From Streptomyces sp. NBC_01276 (GTDB taxonomy: Bacteria > Actinomycetota > Actinomycetes > Streptomycetales > Streptomycetaceae), in NCBI RefSeq assembly GCF_041435355.1, contig NZ_CP108444.1, positions 186,001-250,000 on the forward strand: a DNA stretch of 64,000 nucleotides, read 5' to 3'. The notes under the pieces were generated by a model that was given only the letters and a program-made list of their open reading frames with translations, was not told where the DNA came from and made no database searches. Shown piece by piece: positions 1-20,247 of this stretch; position 1 is the first letter of the stretch, and the number at the start of each line of letters is the position of its first letter. The translations under genes were made by a program, and so were the position numbers.

Positions 1-154
1 GCGAGCGCACGCCGCCGGGGTAGCGGCACGCCATGCCGACGACGGCGATCGGCTCGGGCTCGTCCGCCTCGACCTCGCGCAGCCGCTGCCGGGTCTGCTT
101 CAGCTCGGCGGTCACCCACCTGAGGTGATCGAGCAGCTTCTGTTCGTTGTCCAT
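1..154 (-). CDS. Type I modular PKS, N-terminal fragment (gene continues left)
   Basis: Only the first 51 codons are in the window. The ATG at 154-152 follows an AAGGAG ribosome site. The first 30 or so residues form a charged amphipathic helix (MDNEQKLLDHL, then VTAELKQTRQRL), the class 1 N-terminal docking coiled coil of cis-AT PKS subunits. The ketosynthase begins directly after it ([14 protein letters not shown]). The gene lies 36 bp downstream of the preceding PKS stop, in the same direction, so it should be the fourth PKS subunit and carry module 7. Its docking helix presumably pairs with the C-terminal helix of the 191-8281 product. Nothing can be said about its AT or reductive domains. 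Confidence 0.93.
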   Translation of the reverse strand, partial: MDNEQKLLDHLRWVTAELKQTRQRLREVEADEPEPIAVVGMACRYPGGVRS

Positions 155-190
155 CTGGCGGGAGCTCCTTGGATGACGTTCCGGCACGGG

Positions 191-8281
<8,091 letters not shown>

Positions 8282-8326
8282 CGTGGCAGTGCCTCCGGTG
8301 GGACGGTCAGGACGACGGGTCGGGGA

Positions 8327-11300
8327 TCAGCTGAGACCGAGTTCCTTCTCGATGAGGGCGAACATCTCGTCGTCGCTCGCCGAGGTGATCTCCGCGGTCC
8401 CGTCGGAGGTCTGTGCTTCGTCGTCGGTGTCGTGCGCGGTGCCGGACTGTTCGAGCTTCCAGAGGATCGAGCGGAGCCGGTTGACGGCCCGTTCCCTGCC
8501 GTCGCTGCCCTCCGGCAGCGCGGCGACGGCCGCCTCCCAGCCGGCCATGGCGTCGAGCACCGCGGCCTCCCGGTGGCCGTCGGCGCCGTCGCCCGGATCC
8601 AGTTCCGTGTGGAGGAAACCGGCGAGGGCGGCGGGCGACGGGTAGTCGAAGATCAGCGTGGTGGGGAGCCGGAGACCGGTGGCCGCACCGAGTCCGTTGC
8701 GCAGTTCCACGGCCGTCAGCGAGTCGAAGCCGAGGTCGAGGAAGCCTCGTTCGGTGTCGATGGCCGCCGGGTCGGGGTGGGCGAGGACGGTGGCCACCTG
8801 GGTGCGGACCAGGTCCAGGAGGGCTTCGGCGCGTTCGGCGCCGGTGAGCCGGGACAGCCGCTCCGTGAGGGCCTGGGCCCCGGAGGCGGCTGCCGCCTGG
8901 CCCGCGGCCCGGCGTACGGAGGCCCGGACGAGCCCCTTGAGGACTCCGGGCAGCGTGCCGGCGTCGGCCTGGCCGCGCAGCGCGGTGGTGTCCAGGCGTA
9001 CGGCCGCCAGCAGGGCCTCGTCGTGCCGTGCCGCCTCGTCGAACAGGGCCAGGCCCTGTTCGGTGTCCAGCGGCAGGACTCCGCTGCGGCTCATCCGGGC
9101 GAGGTCGGCGGTGTCGAGTCCGGCGGTCATGCCGCTGGACTCGGCCCACTGGCCCCAGGCGAGGGAGACGCCCGGCAGGCCGTGGGCCCGCCGGTGCCGG
9201 GCGAGGGCGTCGAGGAAGACGTTGGCGGCGGCGTAGTTGCCCTGGCCGGGGCCGCCCATGACGCCGGCCACGGAGGAGTAGAGGACGAAGGCGGTCAGGT
9301 CCAGGTCGCGGGTGAGTTCGTGCAGGTTGACGGCGGCGTCGACCTTGGGCCGCAGGACGCGGGCCAGCCGGTCGGCGTCGAGCGAGCCGAGGACACCGTC
9401 GTCGACGACCCCGGCGGTGTGGACGACCGCGCGGAGCGGCCGGTCGGCGGGGATGGCGGCGAGGAGTGCGGTGAGCGCGTCGCGGTCGGCGGCGTCACAC
9501 GCCACGACCTCGGCCGAACCGCCCAGCTCCGCTATCTCCGCCACCAGTTCGGCGGCGCCGGGGGCCTGCGGACCGCGCCGTCCCGTCAGCAGCAGGTGGC
9601 GTACGCCGTGCTCGGTGACCAGGTGCTTGGCGACGAGGGCGCCCAGGGTGCCCGTACCGCCCGTGATCAGGACCGTCCCGGCCGGGTCCCAGGCCTGCGG
9701 GACCGTCAGGACGATCTTGCCCGTGTGCTTGGCCTGGCTCATGAACCGGAACGCCTCCGAGGCCTTCCGGATGTCCCAGGCGCGGACCGGCAGCGGCCGC
9801 AGCACGTCCGCCTCGAAGAGCCTGCCCAGCTCGGCGAGCATCTCGCCGATGCGCTCGGGCCCGGCGCCCTCGACCATGTCGAAGGCCTGGTACGTCACCC
9901 CGGGGTGGAGCCGGGCGACCTCCGCGGGGTCGCGGACGTCGGTCTTGCCCATCTCCAGGAACCGGCCGCCGCGCGGCAGCAGCCGCAGCGACGCGTCGAC
10001 CAGTTCCCCGGCCAGGCAGTCCAGGACCACGTCGACGCCCTCGCCGCCGGTGGCGGAGCGGAACCGCTCCTCGAAGGAGGCGTCGCGCGAGGAGGCGATG
10101 TGCGCCTCGTCCAGGCCCAGTTCGCGGAGCACGTCCCACTTGCCCTCGCTGGCCGTGCCGAACACCTCGCCGCCCAGGTGGCGGATCAGCTGGACGGCGG
10201 CCATGCCGACGCCGCCGGCGGTGGCGTGGACGAGGACCCGCTCGCCGGCCTTCAGGCCGGCCAGGTCGACGAGCCCGTAGTAGGCGGTCAGGAAGACGGT
10301 CGGGATCGCGGCGGCCTGCTCGAAGGTCCAGCCGTCGGGAACGCGGACCACCAGGCGGTGGTCGACGACCGCGACCGGGCCGAACGCGCCCCGGATGAGA
10401 CCGGTGACCTTGTCGCCGACCTCGATGCCGGTGACCCCGGGGCCGACCTCGGTGACGACGCCGGCGCCCTCGTTGCCCATGCGGGCGAGGCCCGGGTACA
10501 TGCCGAGGGCGATCATCACGTCGCGGAAGTTCAGGCCGGCGGCCCGGACGGCGACGCGGATCTCGCCCTCGGCGAGCTCCATCCCGGCGGCCGGCGACGG
10601 GACGAAGCCCAGGCTGTCGAGGGTTCCGGCCTTGGTGCTGTTGAGGATCCAGGAGGAACCGGCGGGCAGGACCGGGGTACCGCCCCCGGCGGAGGCGGCG
10701 GCCCGCACCAGGCGCGGGACGAGGAGCGCGCCGTCGCGGAGGGCGGCCTGCGGCTCGTCCCCGGCGAACACCGCCTCGGGGAGTACGGGTCCACCCGTAC
10801 GCGCGTCGGTGTCCGCGCCGGGGTCGGTGTCGAGGAGGACGAAGCGGCCGGGGTTCTCGGCCTGCGCGGCCCGTACGAGGCCCCACAGGGGGGCCTGCGC
10901 CAGGTCGGTGACGTCCTCGCCGGGCAGGACCGCCACCGCGCCGCGCGTGACGACGACCAGCCGGGTCGCTCCGAGGCGCTCGTCGGCCAGCCAGGTCTGC
11001 AGGGTGCCGAGCAGTCCGGCGGTGGCCGCGCGCGCGGCGGTGGCGAGTCCCGTTCCGGGGGCGTCGGCCGGGGCTCCGGTGTGCAGCAGCACCGCCGCGG
11101 GGACCGGGGCGCCCTCGTCGAGGGCGGCCCGCAGGGACGCGAGGTCCGCGTGGTCCGCGCCCGCTCCGCCGACCGCCACCCGCGGCCCGTCGGCGGTGCC
11201 GGCGACCGGCGGAGCGGCGGTCCAGTCGAGCCGGTAGAGGGCGTCGGAGTGACCGGCGCCCGCCACGGCGGCGGTGAGCTGCTCGGCGGCGACCGTACGG

Positions 11301-14300
11301 GTCGCCAGCGAGGCGACGGAGACGACCGGGTGACCGGTCGGGTCCGCGATGTCGAGCGAGAGGGAATCCGGGCCGGCCGGCATCAGCCGCACCCTCAGCC
11401 TGGACGCTCCCACGGCGTGCAGACGCACACCGCTCCAGGAGAAGGGCAGGCGGACCTGCCCCGCGTCCGTGGCCGGCCCGGCGACAGCGAGCCCGTGCAG
11501 CGCAGCGTCGAGCAGGGCCGGATGCAGTGCAAACCAGCCCGCCTCATCCTGCTGCGCATCGGGCAGCCCCACCTCGGCGAACACCACGTCACCGTCGCTC
11601 CGACGCCATGCCCGGGCCAACCCCTGGAAGGCCGGACCGTACCCGTAACCGGCTGCCGCGAGCCCCTCATAGAACCCGTCGAGGTCGACTGGTTCGGCGT
11701 CCGCCGGAGGCCATACGGCCAGGTCGGAGAGGGGCTCGGGGGCGGTTTCGGGGGCAGGGGCGAGCCGTCCGGCAGCGTGCCGGGTCCAGAGCGCGTCGGC
11801 GCCCTCGGTGCGCGAGTGGACGCTCACCGGCCGCCCGCCGTCCTCGTCGGCGGTGCCCACGAGCACCTGGAGCAGGACGGCGCCCCGGTCGGGGATGACG
11901 AGGGGGGTCTCGATGGCCAGCTCGTCCAGCTCGCCGCATCCCACCTCGTCGCCCGCGCGCAGGGCGAGTTCGACGAAGGCGGTGCCGGGGAGCAGGACCG
12001 TGCCGGCCACGGCGTGGTCGGCGAGCCAGGGGTGGCTGTGCAGGGAGATCCGCCCGGTGAGCAGCAGCTGCCCCCCGTCGGCGGGCGTCACGGTGGCGCC
12101 GAGCAGCGGGTGCCCGGCGGCGCCGAGCCCGGCCGCGACCACGTCCGCCGAGGTGGCGGCGGGGCGCGGCCAGTAGCGGCTGCGCTGGAAGGCGTACGTG
12201 GGAAGGTCCACGGGGGCGCTGGCCGCCGCCGGACCGCCGGCCACGGCGGCCCGGTCGACGGGAAGGCCGCGGGTCCAGGCCTCCGCGAGGGCGCCGAGGA
12301 AGGCCTCCGGCTCGGGACGGTCCTTGCGCAGCACCGGGGTCAGCAGCCCGGAGAAGGCCTCCGGCAGCGACTCCCCCGCCATGGCGGCGAGAACGCCCTG
12401 CGGACCCAGCTCCAGGAAGTGACCGACACCCTGTTCCTCGGCGAGGTGGCGCACCCCGTCGGCGAACCGGACCGCACCACGGACGTGCTCGACCCAATAG
12501 GCGGCCGAGAACTCGGTGATCTGCCCGCCGGTGACGTTCGAGACGACCGGGATGGCGGGGGCCGAGTGGGTGAGGGTCTCCGCGACCTCGCGGAAGGCCT
12601 CCAGCATCGGCTCCATCAACGGCGAGTGGAAGGCGTGCGAAACGGTCAGCCGCCTGGTCTTGCGACCCCGATCGGCCAGCGTGGCGGCCACCGCGAGAAC
12701 CGCGTCCTCGACGCCCGAAATCACCACCGACTCCGGCCCGTTGACCGCAGCGATGTCCACACCGGCGGTCAACAGCTCCCGGACCTCGTCCTCCGTCGCC
12801 CGGACGGACACCATCGCCCCGCCCTCCGGCAGCGCACCCATCAGCGCACCACGGGCCGCCACCAGACGGGCCGCGTCCGCCAGCGACAACACCCCGGCGA
12901 CATGCGCCGCCGCGATCTCACCGATGGAGTGACCCGCGACGAAGTCCGGACGCAGACCGAACGACTCCGCCAGCCGGTACAGCGCCACCTCGACCGCGAA
13001 CAGCGCCGGCTGCGTGAACTCCGTCCGGTGGACCTCCTCCCCGCCCCCGAACACGAGCTCCTTCAGCGGGAAGTCGAAGTGCGCGCACACCTCGTCGAAC
13101 GCGGCCGCGAACACCGGCTGCGCCCCGTACAGCTCACGCCCCATCCCCGGACGCTGCGCACCCTGACCCGAGAACAGGAGGGCCAGCTTTCCGGGCTGGA
13201 CGGGAGCCTTGGCGGCCCCGGCCAGGGCGTCGAGTCCGGCCAGCAGTCCGTCCAGGCCGGTGGCGGTGACCGCGCCCCGGTGTTCGAGCGCGGAGCGGGT
13301 GGTGGCGAGGGCCCGCGCGACGGCGCGTGGGTCCAGGCCGGTGTGCGTACGGGCGTACGCGGCGAGCCGTGCGGCCTGGGCGCGCAGCGCTTCGGGGCCG
13401 CGGCCGGAGACGGTCCAGGTGACCGGGCCGCCGTCCGTGTCGGGGGTGGCGGCGGGGGCGGGTGCCGGTTCGGGCGCCTGTTCCAGGACGACGTGGGCGT
13501 TGGTGCCGCTGGCGCCGAAGGAGGAGACGCCCGCGCGGCGCGGCCGGCCGGTCTGCGGCCAGTCCACGGACTCCGTCAGGAGTTCCACGGCGCCCGCCGA
13601 CCAGTCCACGTGGGCCGACGGCTCGTCGACGTGCAGGGTTTTGGGCAGGACGCCCTCGCGCATGGCCATGACCATCTTGATGACGCCGGCGACTCCGGCG
13701 GCGGCCTGCGCGTGCCCGATGTTGGACTTGACGGAGCCGAGCAGCAGCGGCCGGTCCTCGGGCCGGTCCTGGCCGTAGGTGGCCAGCAGGGCCTGGGCCT
13801 CGATGGGGTCACCGAGGGTGGTGCCGGTGCCGTGGGCCTCGACCGCGTCGACGTCGTGGGTGGTCAGCCGGGCGTTGGCGAGGGCCTGTTCGATGACGCG
13901 CTGCTGCGAGGGGCCGTTGGGGGCGGTCAGGCCGTTGCTGGCGCCGTCCTGGTTGACGGCGGAGCCGCGCAGGACGGCGAGGACCCGGTGGCCGTTGGCG
14001 CGGGCGTCGGAGAGCTTCTCCAGGAGGAGCACACCGGCGCCTTCGGACCAGCCGGCGCCGTCGGCGGCGGCGGAGAAGGACTTGCAGCGGCCGTCGGCCG
14101 ACAGTCCGCGCTGCTTGCTGAACTCGACGAAGACGCTGGGGGTGGCCATGACGGTGACACCGCCGGCCAGGGCCATCGTGCACTCGCCGGCCCGCAGCGC
14201 CTGGGCGGCGAGGTGCAGGGCGACGAGGGAGGAGGAGCAGGCGGTGTCGACGGTGACGGCCGGGCCCTCCAGCCCGAAGGCGTAGGAGAGGCGGCCGGAG

Positions 14301-17300
14301 ACGACGCTGCCGGAGGTGCCGGTGAGCAGGTAGCCCTCGGCGCTGTCGGCGGCCCGCTCCACGTGGTCGGCGTAGTCGTGGTACATGACTCCGGCGAAGA
14401 CGCCGGTCCGCGTGCCCTTGCGGTCCGCGGGGTCGAGGCCGGCGCGTTCGAAGGCCTCCCAGGAGGCTTCGAGGAGGAGCCGCTGCTGCGGGTCCATGGT
14501 GACGGCCTCGCGCGGGGAGATCCCGAAGAGTTCGGGGTCGAAGTCGGCGGCGTCGTAGAGGAATCCGCCGTTGCGGGTGTACGAGGTGCCGGGTCGGCGC
14601 CCCTCGGGGTCGTAGAGGGCGTCCAGGTCCCAGCCGCGGTCGGTGGGGAACCCGGCGACGGCGTCGCGGCCCTCGGCGACGAGCCGCCACAGGTCCTCGG
14701 GCGAGCCGACCCCGCCGGGGTAGCGGCAGGCCATCCCGACGATCGCGATCGGCTCGTCGGGGGCGCGGGCGGGCGCCGGGGCGGGGGTGGCGGTGTCGGC
14801 GGCGGGCGGGGTGAGGAACCCGGAGAGCACGTGGCGGGCCAGGGCGGCCGGGGTGGGGTGGTCGAAGATGAGCGTGGCGGGCAGCTTCAGGCCGGTGGCG
14901 GCGTTCAGCCGGTTGCGCAGTTCGACGGCGGTCAGGGAGTCGAAGCCGAGCTCCTTGAACGCCATGTCGGGGCGGATCGCCGACGGGTCGGCGTGGCCGA
15001 GCACGGCCGCCACCTGCCCGCTGACGAGGCCGAGGAGTTCGCGTTCGCGTTCGCCCTCGCCGAGGACGGCGAGGCGGCGGGCGAGGGTGGAGGCCTCGGC
15101 CTCGGTGCCCGCTTCGACGGTGCGCCGGGCGGGGGTGCGGACCAGGGAGCGCAGCAGCGGGGGCAGCAGCCCGGCGGCGGCGCGGGTGCGCAGGGTCGCC
15201 GCGTCCAGGCGTACGGGGACCAGGACGGGTTCGGTGTCGGCGGCGTCCGCACCGGTGGCCGCGTCGAGGGCGGCGAGGCCCTGGGCGGCGGTGAGGGGGA
15301 GGATGCCGGCGCGGGCGGCCCAGCCGAGGTCCCCGGCGGTGAGGTGGCCGGTGAGGCCGCTGGTCTCCCACAGGCCCCAGGCGAGGGAGCTGGCCGGCAG
15401 GTCCTGGTCCCGGCGGTGGGCGGCGAGGGCGTCCATGAAGGCGTTGGCGGCGGCGTAGTTGGCCTGGCCGGGGTTGCCGAGGACGCCGGCGGCGGAGGAG
15501 AAGAGGACGAAGGCGGTGAGGTCGAGGTCGCGGGTCAGCTCGTGGAGGTTCCACGCCGCGTCCACCTTGGGGCGCATCACCGCGTCGAGGCGCTCGTCGG
15601 TCAGCGAGGCGACCAGACCGTCGTCCAGGACACCGGCCGCGTGCACCACACCGGTCAGCGGACGGTCGGCCGGAACGGCCGACAGCACCGAAGCCAGCGC
15701 CTCCCGGTCCGCCGCGTCACACGCCACGACCTCCGCCCTGGCCCCCAACCCGCTGATCTCCGCCACCAGTTCCGCGGCACCCGGGGCGTCCGGACCACGA
15801 CGGCCCGTCAGCAGCAGGTGCCGCACCCCGTGCTCGGTGACCAGGTGCCGGGCCACCAGCGCACCCAGCGCCCCCGTACCCCCGGTGACCAGCACCGTCC
15901 CCTCCGGGCTCCAGGGGGTGTCCCCGGCGGGTGCGGCGGGGTCGGCGCGGACCAGGCGGGGGGCGCGGGCGGTGCCCGTACGCAGGGCGAGCTGGGGTTC
16001 GCCGGTGGCGACGGCGCGCTCCAGTGCGGCCCGGGAGGCGTCGGTGCCGTCGAGGTCGACGAGCTGTACGCGGTCGGGGTGTTCGGACTGCGCCGAGCGG
16101 ACGAGGCCCCACAGCGGGGCGAGGACCAGGTCGGGCGCGGGGTCGCCGGAGCCGGTGCGGACCGCGCCGGTGGTGGTGACGACCAGGCGCAGGGCGGCCA
16201 GGCGTTCGTCGGCGAGCCAGTCGCGGAGCGTGCCGAGGAGCGCGGCGGTGGCGGCGCGGGCGGCGCGGGCCGGGTCCTGACCGGAGCCCGTGGCGTCGGT
16301 CGCCGGGTGGGTGAGGAGGACGTGGGTGGGGGCGGCGGTCCCGGCGTCGAGGGCGGCGGTCAGCGCGGCGAGGTCGGGGAAGTCGGCGCCGCCGAGTTCG
16401 GTCCAGGTCCCGGCGGGCGCGTCGGCGGGCGTCGGGACCTCGTTCCACGCGACGCGGTGCAGGGTGTCCGCGCGGGTGCCACGGAGCCGGTCGGGGGTGA
16501 CGGACAGCAGGCCGAGGGCGTCCACGGTGGCGACGGGCCGGCCTTCGGGGTCGGCGAGGTCCACGGCGAGTTCGCCGTCGGCGGCCGGGGTGATGCGGAC
16601 GCGCAGGGCGGCGGCGCCGGTGGCGTGCAGGCTCACTCCGCTCCAGGCGAAGGGCAGCCGGACGCCGTCGAAGGCGGTGTCGGTGCCGAGCAGCGTGGCG
16701 TGGAGGGCGGCGTCGAGGAGGGCGGGGTGCAGGCCGAAACCGGCCGCCTCCTCGCGCTGCGCGGAATCCAACGCCACCTCCGCATACACGGTCCCGCCCG
16801 CGTTCCAGGCGGCCTTCAGGCCCTGGAACGCGGGCCCGTACGCGTAACCGGCCTCGGCCGTCCGCTCGTAGAAGCCCTCGATGTCCACGGGCTCCGCGCC
16901 CACGGGCGGCCACTCGGCCAGGTCTACGGGCGCGGTGGCGGTGGCGGTGGCGGTGGCGGGGCCGACGACGCCGGTGGCGTGCCGGGTCCAGGGCGCGTCC
17001 GCGGCGGAGTCCTCGGGCCGCGCGTGGACGGTCACCGGGCGGCTGCCGTCGGCGGCGGGTTCGCCGACGACGAGCTGGAGCTGGACGGCCCCGGTCGCGG
17101 GCAGCGTCAGCGGGGTCTCCAGGGTCAGCTCGCGCAGCCGGCCACAGCCGGCCTCGTCGCCCGCGCGGACGGCCAGTTCGACGAAGGCGGTGCCCGGGAG
17201 GAGGACGGTGTCGCCGACGGCGTGGTCGGCGAGCCAGGGGTGGCTCTGGAGGGAGATACGGCCGGTCAGCAGGAACCGGTCGCCGTCGGCGGCGGGCACG

Positions 17301-20209
17301 CAGGCGCCCAGCAGCGGGTGTCCGGCCTCGGCCAGGCCCGCGGCGGACACGTCGGCGGCGCCGGCGGCCGCACCGGCCCAGTAGCGGCTGCGCTGGAAGG
17401 CGTAGGTGGGCAGGTCGGCCGTGCGGGGGGCGTGTCCGGCGAGCACGGCGTGCCAGTCCGGGGAGGCGCCGCGGGTCCAGGCCTCGGCGAGGGAGGTGAG
17501 GAAGCGCTGCGGGCCGCCCTCGTCGCGGCGCAGCGAGCCGAGGGCGACGGCCGGCAGGCCGGCGGCGTCGATGGTCTCCTGGACGCCGACGGTGAGCACC
17601 GGGTGGGCGCTGGCCTCGATGAAGAAGCCGTGGCCGCGTTCGAGGAGGGCGCGGACGCCGTCCTCGAAGCGAACGGTCCGGCGGAGGTTGGTGTACCAGT
17701 ACTCGGCGTCGAGTTCGGTGCCGTCGACGGGCCGTCCGGTGACCGTGGACAGGAAGGGCACGCGGGCCTTGCGCGGGGTGATGCCGGCGAGGGCGCCGAT
17801 GACGGCGTCGCGGATCTCCTCGACCTGCGGGCCGTGGGAGGCGTAGTCGACGTTGACGCGGCGGGCGCGGACCCCGTCGGCCTCGCAGGCGGCGAGGAGT
17901 TCGTCGAGGGCCTGCGGGGTGCCGGAGACGACGGTGGAGCGGGGGCCGTTGACGGCGGCGACGGCCAGCCGGTCGCCCCAGGGCGCGATGCGGGTGCGGA
18001 CGGCTTCGGCGGTGTCGGCGACGGACATCATGCCGCCCTTGCCGGCCAGGGCGAGGAGGGCCTTGGCGCGCAGCGCGGAGACCTTCGCGGCGTCCTGGAG
18101 CGACAGGGCTCCGCAGACGGCGGCGGCGGCGATCTCGCCCTGGGAGTGGCCGACGACGGCGGCGGGCTCGATGCCGCAGGCGCGCCACAGTTCGGCGAGG
18201 GAGACCATGACGGCCCACAGGACCGGCTGGACGACGTCGACGCGGTCGAAGCCGGGGGCGCCGTCCTGCTGCCGCAGGACGTCGAGGAGCGACCAGTCGG
18301 TGTACGGGGCGAGGGCTTCGGCGCAGGCGTCGAGGCGGGCGGCGAACGCCGGGGAGGAGGCGTACAGTTCGACGGCCATGCCGGCCCACTGGGAGCCCTG
18401 GCCGGGGAAGACGAAGGCGGTCTTGCCCTCGATGTCGGCGGTGCCCTCGACGAGCCGGGCGGCGCTCTCGCCGGCGGCGAGCCGGGCGAGGGCTTCGGCA
18501 CGGGCGTCGGTACGGGCGTCGGTACGGGCATCCGTACCGGCGTCGGAAGCGGTGTCCGGGCCGCCGGTGTCCGCGCCCGCGTCCGGGCCCGCGTCCGGGC
18601 CGGTGACGACGACCGCGCGGTGGGCCAGCGCGGAGCGAGTGACGGCGAGCGAGAGGGCGGTGTCGGCGGGGCGCGGGGCGTCCGGGCCGGCGGCGAAGGC
18701 GTGCAGCCGGGCCGCCTGGCCGCGCAGGGCGGCCGCGCTGTGGCCGGAGAGCGGCCAGGGCGTGGGGGCCGTGGCCGTGAAGGGGGCGGGGCCGGCCGCC
18801 GGGGCGGGGGCCGCCTCCTGCGCGGGGGCGGCCTGTTCCAGGATCAGGTGGGCGTTGGTGCCGCTGATGCCGAAGGCGGAGACGGCGGCCCGGCGGGGCC
18901 GCTCGTGGTCGGGCCACTCCCGGGCGTCGGTCAACAGTTCGACGGCGCCGGCCGACCAGTCGACGTGCGGGGTGGGCTCGTCGACGTGGAGGGTCTTGGG
19001 GAGCACGCCGTTGCGGATCGCCATCGTCATCTTGATGACGCCGGCGATGCCGGCGGCCGCGGCGGTGTGCCCGATGTTGGTCTTCAGCGAGCCCAGCCAG
19101 AGCGGGGCGTCCTGCGGCCGGTCCTGGCCGTAGGTGGCGATGACCGCCTGCGCCTCGATCGGGTCGCCGAGGGTGGTGCCGGTGCCGTGCGCCTCCACGA
19201 CGTCGACGTCCCGCCCGCGCAGCCGGGCGTTGGCCAGGGCCTGGCGGATGACGCGCTGCTGGGAGGGGCCGTTGGGGGCGGCGAGGCCGTTGGAGGCGCC
19301 GTCCTGGTTGGTGGCGGAGCCGCGGATGACGGCGAGGACCTGGTGGCCGTTGCGCCGGGCGTCGGAGAGCCGTTCGAGGACGATCACGCCGACGCCCTCG
19401 CCCCAGCCGGTGCCGTCGGCGGCGGCGGCGAACGCCTTGCAGCGGCCGTCCTCGGACAGTCCGCGCTGGCGGCTGAACTCGACGAACAGACCGGGGACGG
19501 ACATGACGCTGACGCCGCCGGCGAGCGCCATCGAGCACTCCCCGCCCCGCAGCGCCTGGGCGGCCAGGTGCAGGGCGACCAGGGAGGAGGAGCAGGCCGT
19601 GTCGACGGTGACGGCCGGGCCCTCGAAGCCGTAGTGGTAGGCGAGGCGCCCGGAGACGACGCTGCCGGAGGTGCCGGTGAGGGTGTAGCCCTCGGCGCCG
19701 CCCTGGGTGTTGTGTCCGCCGACGATGTAGGCGGGGGTCGCGGCGCCGACGTAGACGCCGGTCTGGGTGCCCTTCAGCGTGCCGGGGTCGAGCCCGGCCC
19801 GTTCGAGGGCCTCCCAGGAGGTCTCCAGCAGGACCCGCTGCTGCGGGTCCATGGCCAGTGCCTCGCGCGGGGAGATCCCGAACAGGCCGGGGTCGAACTC
19901 CGGAGCGTCGTGCAGGAATCCGCCGGAGCGGGTGTACGTCGTCCCGGGGTGGTCCGGGTCCGGGTGGTAGAGGGTGTCCAGGTCCCAGCCGCGGTCGGCC
20001 GGGAAGGCGGATATCGCGTCGCGTCCCTCCGCGACCAGCCGCCACAGGTCCTCGGGGGAGCGGACCCCGCCCGGGTAGCGGCAGGCCATGCCCACGAGGG
20101 CGATGGGCTCGCTGCCCCGGCTCTCGGCATCGCTCAGCCGCTGCCGGGTCTCGTGGAGCTCGGCGGCCACTCGCTTGAGGGACTCGACCAGCTTGTCCTC
20201 GTTCGCCAT
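8327..20209 (-). CDS. Type I PKS, modules 3 and 4: KS-AT-DH-KR-ACP / KS-AT-DH-ER-KR-ACP
   Basis: The product has 3960 residues. I chose the ATG at 20209 because it follows GGGAAGGA and opens a docking helix ([15 protein letters not shown]). The open frame runs further upstream, but that part is antisense-like arginine-rich sequence overlapping the previous PKS. Module 3: KS about 20100-18830, AT about 18405-17510 with GHSQGE and YASH (methylmalonyl type), DH about 17330-16480, KR about 15905-15330 with VLDD (B-type), ACP about 15090-14820. Module 4: KS about 14740-13480, AT about 13180-12300 with HAFH (malonyl), DH about 12120-11260, ER about 10640-9720 with AGLNFRDV and [11 protein letters not shown] about 9670-9090, ACP about 8880-8610. 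The tail is a docking helix ending in KELGLS. Expected products: a methyl-branched trans alkene, then a fully reduced CH2CH2 unit. Confidence 0.95.
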   Translation of the reverse strand: MANEDKLVESLKRVAAELHETRQRLSDAESRGSEPIALVGMACRYPGGVRSPEDLWRLVAEGRDAISAFPADRGWDLDTLYHPDPDHPGTTYTRSGGFLHDAPEFDPGLFGISPREALAMDPQQRVLLETSWEALERAGLDPGTLKGTQTGVYVGAATPAYIVGGHNTQGGAEGYTLTGTSGSVVSGRLAYHYGFEGPAVTVDTACSSSLVALHLAAQALRGGECSMALAGGVSVMSVPGLFVEFSRQRGLSEDGRCKAFAAAADGTGWGEGVGVIVLERLSDARRNGHQVLAVIRGSATNQDGASNGLAAPNGPSQQRVIRQALANARLRGRDVDVVEAHGTGTTLGDPIEAQAVIATYGQDRPQDAPLWLGSLKTNIGHTAAAAGIAGVIKMTMAIRNGVLPKTLHVDEPTPHVDWSAGAVELLTDAREWPDHERPRRAAVSAFGISGTNAHLILEQAAPAQEAAPAPAAGPAPFTATAPTPWPLSGHSAAALRGQAARLHAFAAGPDAPRPADTALSLAVTRSALAHRAVVVTGPDAGPDAGADTGGPDTASDAGTDARTDARTDARAEALARLAAGESAARLVEGTADIEGKTAFVFPGQGSQWAGMAVELYASSPAFAARLDACAEALAPYTDWSLLDVLRQQDGAPGFDRVDVVQPVLWAVMVSLAELWRACGIEPAAVVGHSQGEIAAAAVCGALSLQDAAKVSALRAKALLALAGKGGMMSVADTAEAVRTRIAPWGDRLAVAAVNGPRSTVVSGTPQALDELLAACEADGVRARRVNVDYASHGPQVEEIRDAVIGALAGITPRKARVPFLSTVTGRPVDGTELDAEYWYTNLRRTVRFEDGVRALLERGHGFFIEASAHPVLTVGVQETIDAAGLPAVALGSLRRDEGGPQRFLTSLAEAWTRGASPDWHAVLAGHAPRTADLPTYAFQRSRYWAGAAAGAADVSAAGLAEAGHPLLGACVPAADGDRFLLTGRISLQSHPWLADHAVGDTVLLPGTAFVELAVRAGDEAGCGRLRELTLETPLTLPATGAVQLQLVVGEPAADGSRPVTVHARPEDSAADAPWTRHATGVVGPATATATATAPVDLAEWPPVGAEPVDIEGFYERTAEAGYAYGPAFQGLKAAWNAGGTVYAEVALDSAQREEAAGFGLHPALLDAALHATLLGTDTAFDGVRLPFAWSGVSLHATGAAALRVRITPAADGELAVDLADPEGRPVATVDALGLLSVTPDRLRGTRADTLHRVAWNEVPTPADAPAGTWTELGGADFPDLAALTAALDAGTAAPTHVLLTHPATDATGSGQDPARAARAATAALLGTLRDWLADERLAALRLVVTTTGAVRTGSGDPAPDLVLAPLWGLVRSAQSEHPDRVQLVDLDGTDASRAALERAVATGEPQLALRTGTARAPRLVRADPAAPAGDTPWSPEGTVLVTGGTGALGALVARHLVTEHGVRHLLLTGRRGPDAPGAAELVAEISGLGARAEVVACDAADREALASVLSAVPADRPLTGVVHAAGVLDDGLVASLTDERLDAVMRPKVDAAWNLHELTRDLDLTAFVLFSSAAGVLGNPGQANYAAANAFMDALAAHRRDQDLPASSLAWGLWETSGLTGHLTAGDLGWAARAGILPLTAAQGLAALDAATGADAADTEPVLVPVRLDAATLRTRAAAGLLPPLLRSLVRTPARRTVEAGTEAEASTLARRLAVLGEGERERELLGLVSGQVAAVLGHADPSAIRPDMAFKELGFDSLTAVELRNRLNAATGLKLPATLIFDHPTPAALARHVLSGFLTPPAADTATPAPAPARAPDEPIAIVGMACRYPGGVGSPEDLWRLVAEGRDAVAGFPTDRGWDLDALYDPEGRRPGTSYTRNGGFLYDAADFDPELFGISPREAVTMDPQQRLLLEASWEAFERAGLDPADRKGTRTGVFAGVMYHDYADHVERAADSAEGYLLTGTSGSVVSGRLSYAFGLEGPAVTVDTACSSSLVALHLAAQALRAGECTMALAGGVTVMATPSVFVEFSKQRGLSADGRCKSFSAAADGAGWSEGAGVLLLEKLSDARANGHRVLAVLRGSAVNQDGASNGLTAPNGPSQQRVIEQALANARLTTHDVDAVEAHGTGTTLGDPIEAQALLATYGQDRPEDRPLLLGSVKSNIGHAQAAAGVAGVIKMVMAMREGVLPKTLHVDEPSAHVDWSAGAVELLTESVDWPQTGRPRRAGVSSFGASGTNAHVVLEQAPEPAPAPAATPDTDGGPVTWTVSGRGPEALRAQAARLAAYARTHTGLDPRAVARALATTRSALEHRGAVTATGLDGLLAGLDALAGAAKAPVQPGKLALLFSGQGAQRPGMGRELYGAQPVFAAAFDEVCAHFDFPLKELVFGGGEEVHRTEFTQPALFAVEVALYRLAESFGLRPDFVAGHSIGEIAAAHVAGVLSLADAARLVAARGALMGALPEGGAMVSVRATEDEVRELLTAGVDIAAVNGPESVVISGVEDAVLAVAATLADRGRKTRRLTVSHAFHSPLMEPMLEAFREVAETLTHSAPAIPVVSNVTGGQITEFSAAYWVEHVRGAVRFADGVRHLAEEQGVGHFLELGPQGVLAAMAGESLPEAFSGLLTPVLRKDRPEPEAFLGALAEAWTRGLPVDRAAVAGGPAAASAPVDLPTYAFQRSRYWPRPAATSADVVAAGLGAAGHPLLGATVTPADGGQLLLTGRISLHSHPWLADHAVAGTVLLPGTAFVELALRAGDEVGCGELDELAIETPLVIPDRGAVLLQVLVGTADEDGGRPVSVHSRTEGADALWTRHAAGRLAPAPETAPEPLSDLAVWPPADAEPVDLDGFYEGLAAAGYGYGPAFQGLARAWRRSDGDVVFAEVGLPDAQQDEAGWFALHPALLDAALHGLAVAGPATDAGQVRLPFSWSGVRLHAVGASRLRVRLMPAGPDSLSLDIADPTGHPVVSVASLATRTVAAEQLTAAVAGAGHSDALYRLDWTAAPPVAGTADGPRVAVGGAGADHADLASLRAALDEGAPVPAAVLLHTGAPADAPGTGLATAARAATAGLLGTLQTWLADERLGATRLVVVTRGAVAVLPGEDVTDLAQAPLWGLVRAAQAENPGRFVLLDTDPGADTDARTGGPVLPEAVFAGDEPQAALRDGALLVPRLVRAAASAGGGTPVLPAGSSWILNSTKAGTLDSLGFVPSPAAGMELAEGEIRVAVRAAGLNFRDVMIALGMYPGLARMGNEGAGVVTEVGPGVTGIEVGDKVTGLIRGAFGPVAVVDHRLVVRVPDGWTFEQAAAIPTVFLTAYYGLVDLAGLKAGERVLVHATAGGVGMAAVQLIRHLGGEVFGTASEGKWDVLRELGLDEAHIASSRDASFEERFRSATGGEGVDVVLDCLAGELVDASLRLLPRGGRFLEMGKTDVRDPAEVARLHPGVTYQAFDMVEGAGPERIGEMLAELGRLFEADVLRPLPVRAWDIRKASEAFRFMSQAKHTGKIVLTVPQAWDPAGTVLITGGTGTLGALVAKHLVTEHGVRHLLLTGRRGPQAPGAAELVAEIAELGGSAEVVACDAADRDALTALLAAIPADRPLRAVVHTAGVVDDGVLGSLDADRLARVLRPKVDAAVNLHELTRDLDLTAFVLYSSVAGVMGGPGQGNYAAANVFLDALARHRRAHGLPGVSLAWGQWAESSGMTAGLDTADLARMSRSGVLPLDTEQGLALFDEAARHDEALLAAVRLDTTALRGQADAGTLPGVLKGLVRASVRRAAGQAAAASGAQALTERLSRLTGAERAEALLDLVRTQVATVLAHPDPAAIDTERGFLDLGFDSLTAVELRNGLGAATGLRLPTTLIFDYPSPAALAGFLHTELDPGDGADGHREAAVLDAMAGWEAAVAALPEGSDGRERAVNRLRSILWKLEQSGTAHDTDDEAQTSDGTAEITSASDDEMFALIEKELGLS
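12507..13178. repeat. 672-bp AT block nearly identical to 5919-6590
   Basis: The module 4 AT partner of the repeat in module 5. Its upstream neighbour segment (12254-12620) is instead nearly identical to 24142-24508 in module 2, so the module 4 AT is a mosaic of two shared tracts. Confidence 0.9.
15512..15914. repeat. 403-bp KR block nearly identical to 27421-27823
   Basis: This KR segment of module 3 matches module 1 at a fixed offset of 11909 bp with only a handful of differences, mostly around the ADRPLTG-coding part. It covers the LDD motif, so both KRs share B-type stereochemistry. Confidence 0.88.
18501..18603. repeat. 12-bp tandem repeats in the module 3 KS-AT linker
   Basis: Four 12-bp units start at 18501; the first two are identical (CGGGCGTCGGTA). 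A second pair of 12-bp units (GCGTCCGGGCCC type) lies near 18580-18603. In frame they encode TDAR and GPDA repeats in the flexible linker before the AT. Confidence 0.85.
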
Positions 20210-20247
20210 CGCGGCGTGTCCTTCCCTGTTCTCGCGGTCGCCGGGGA

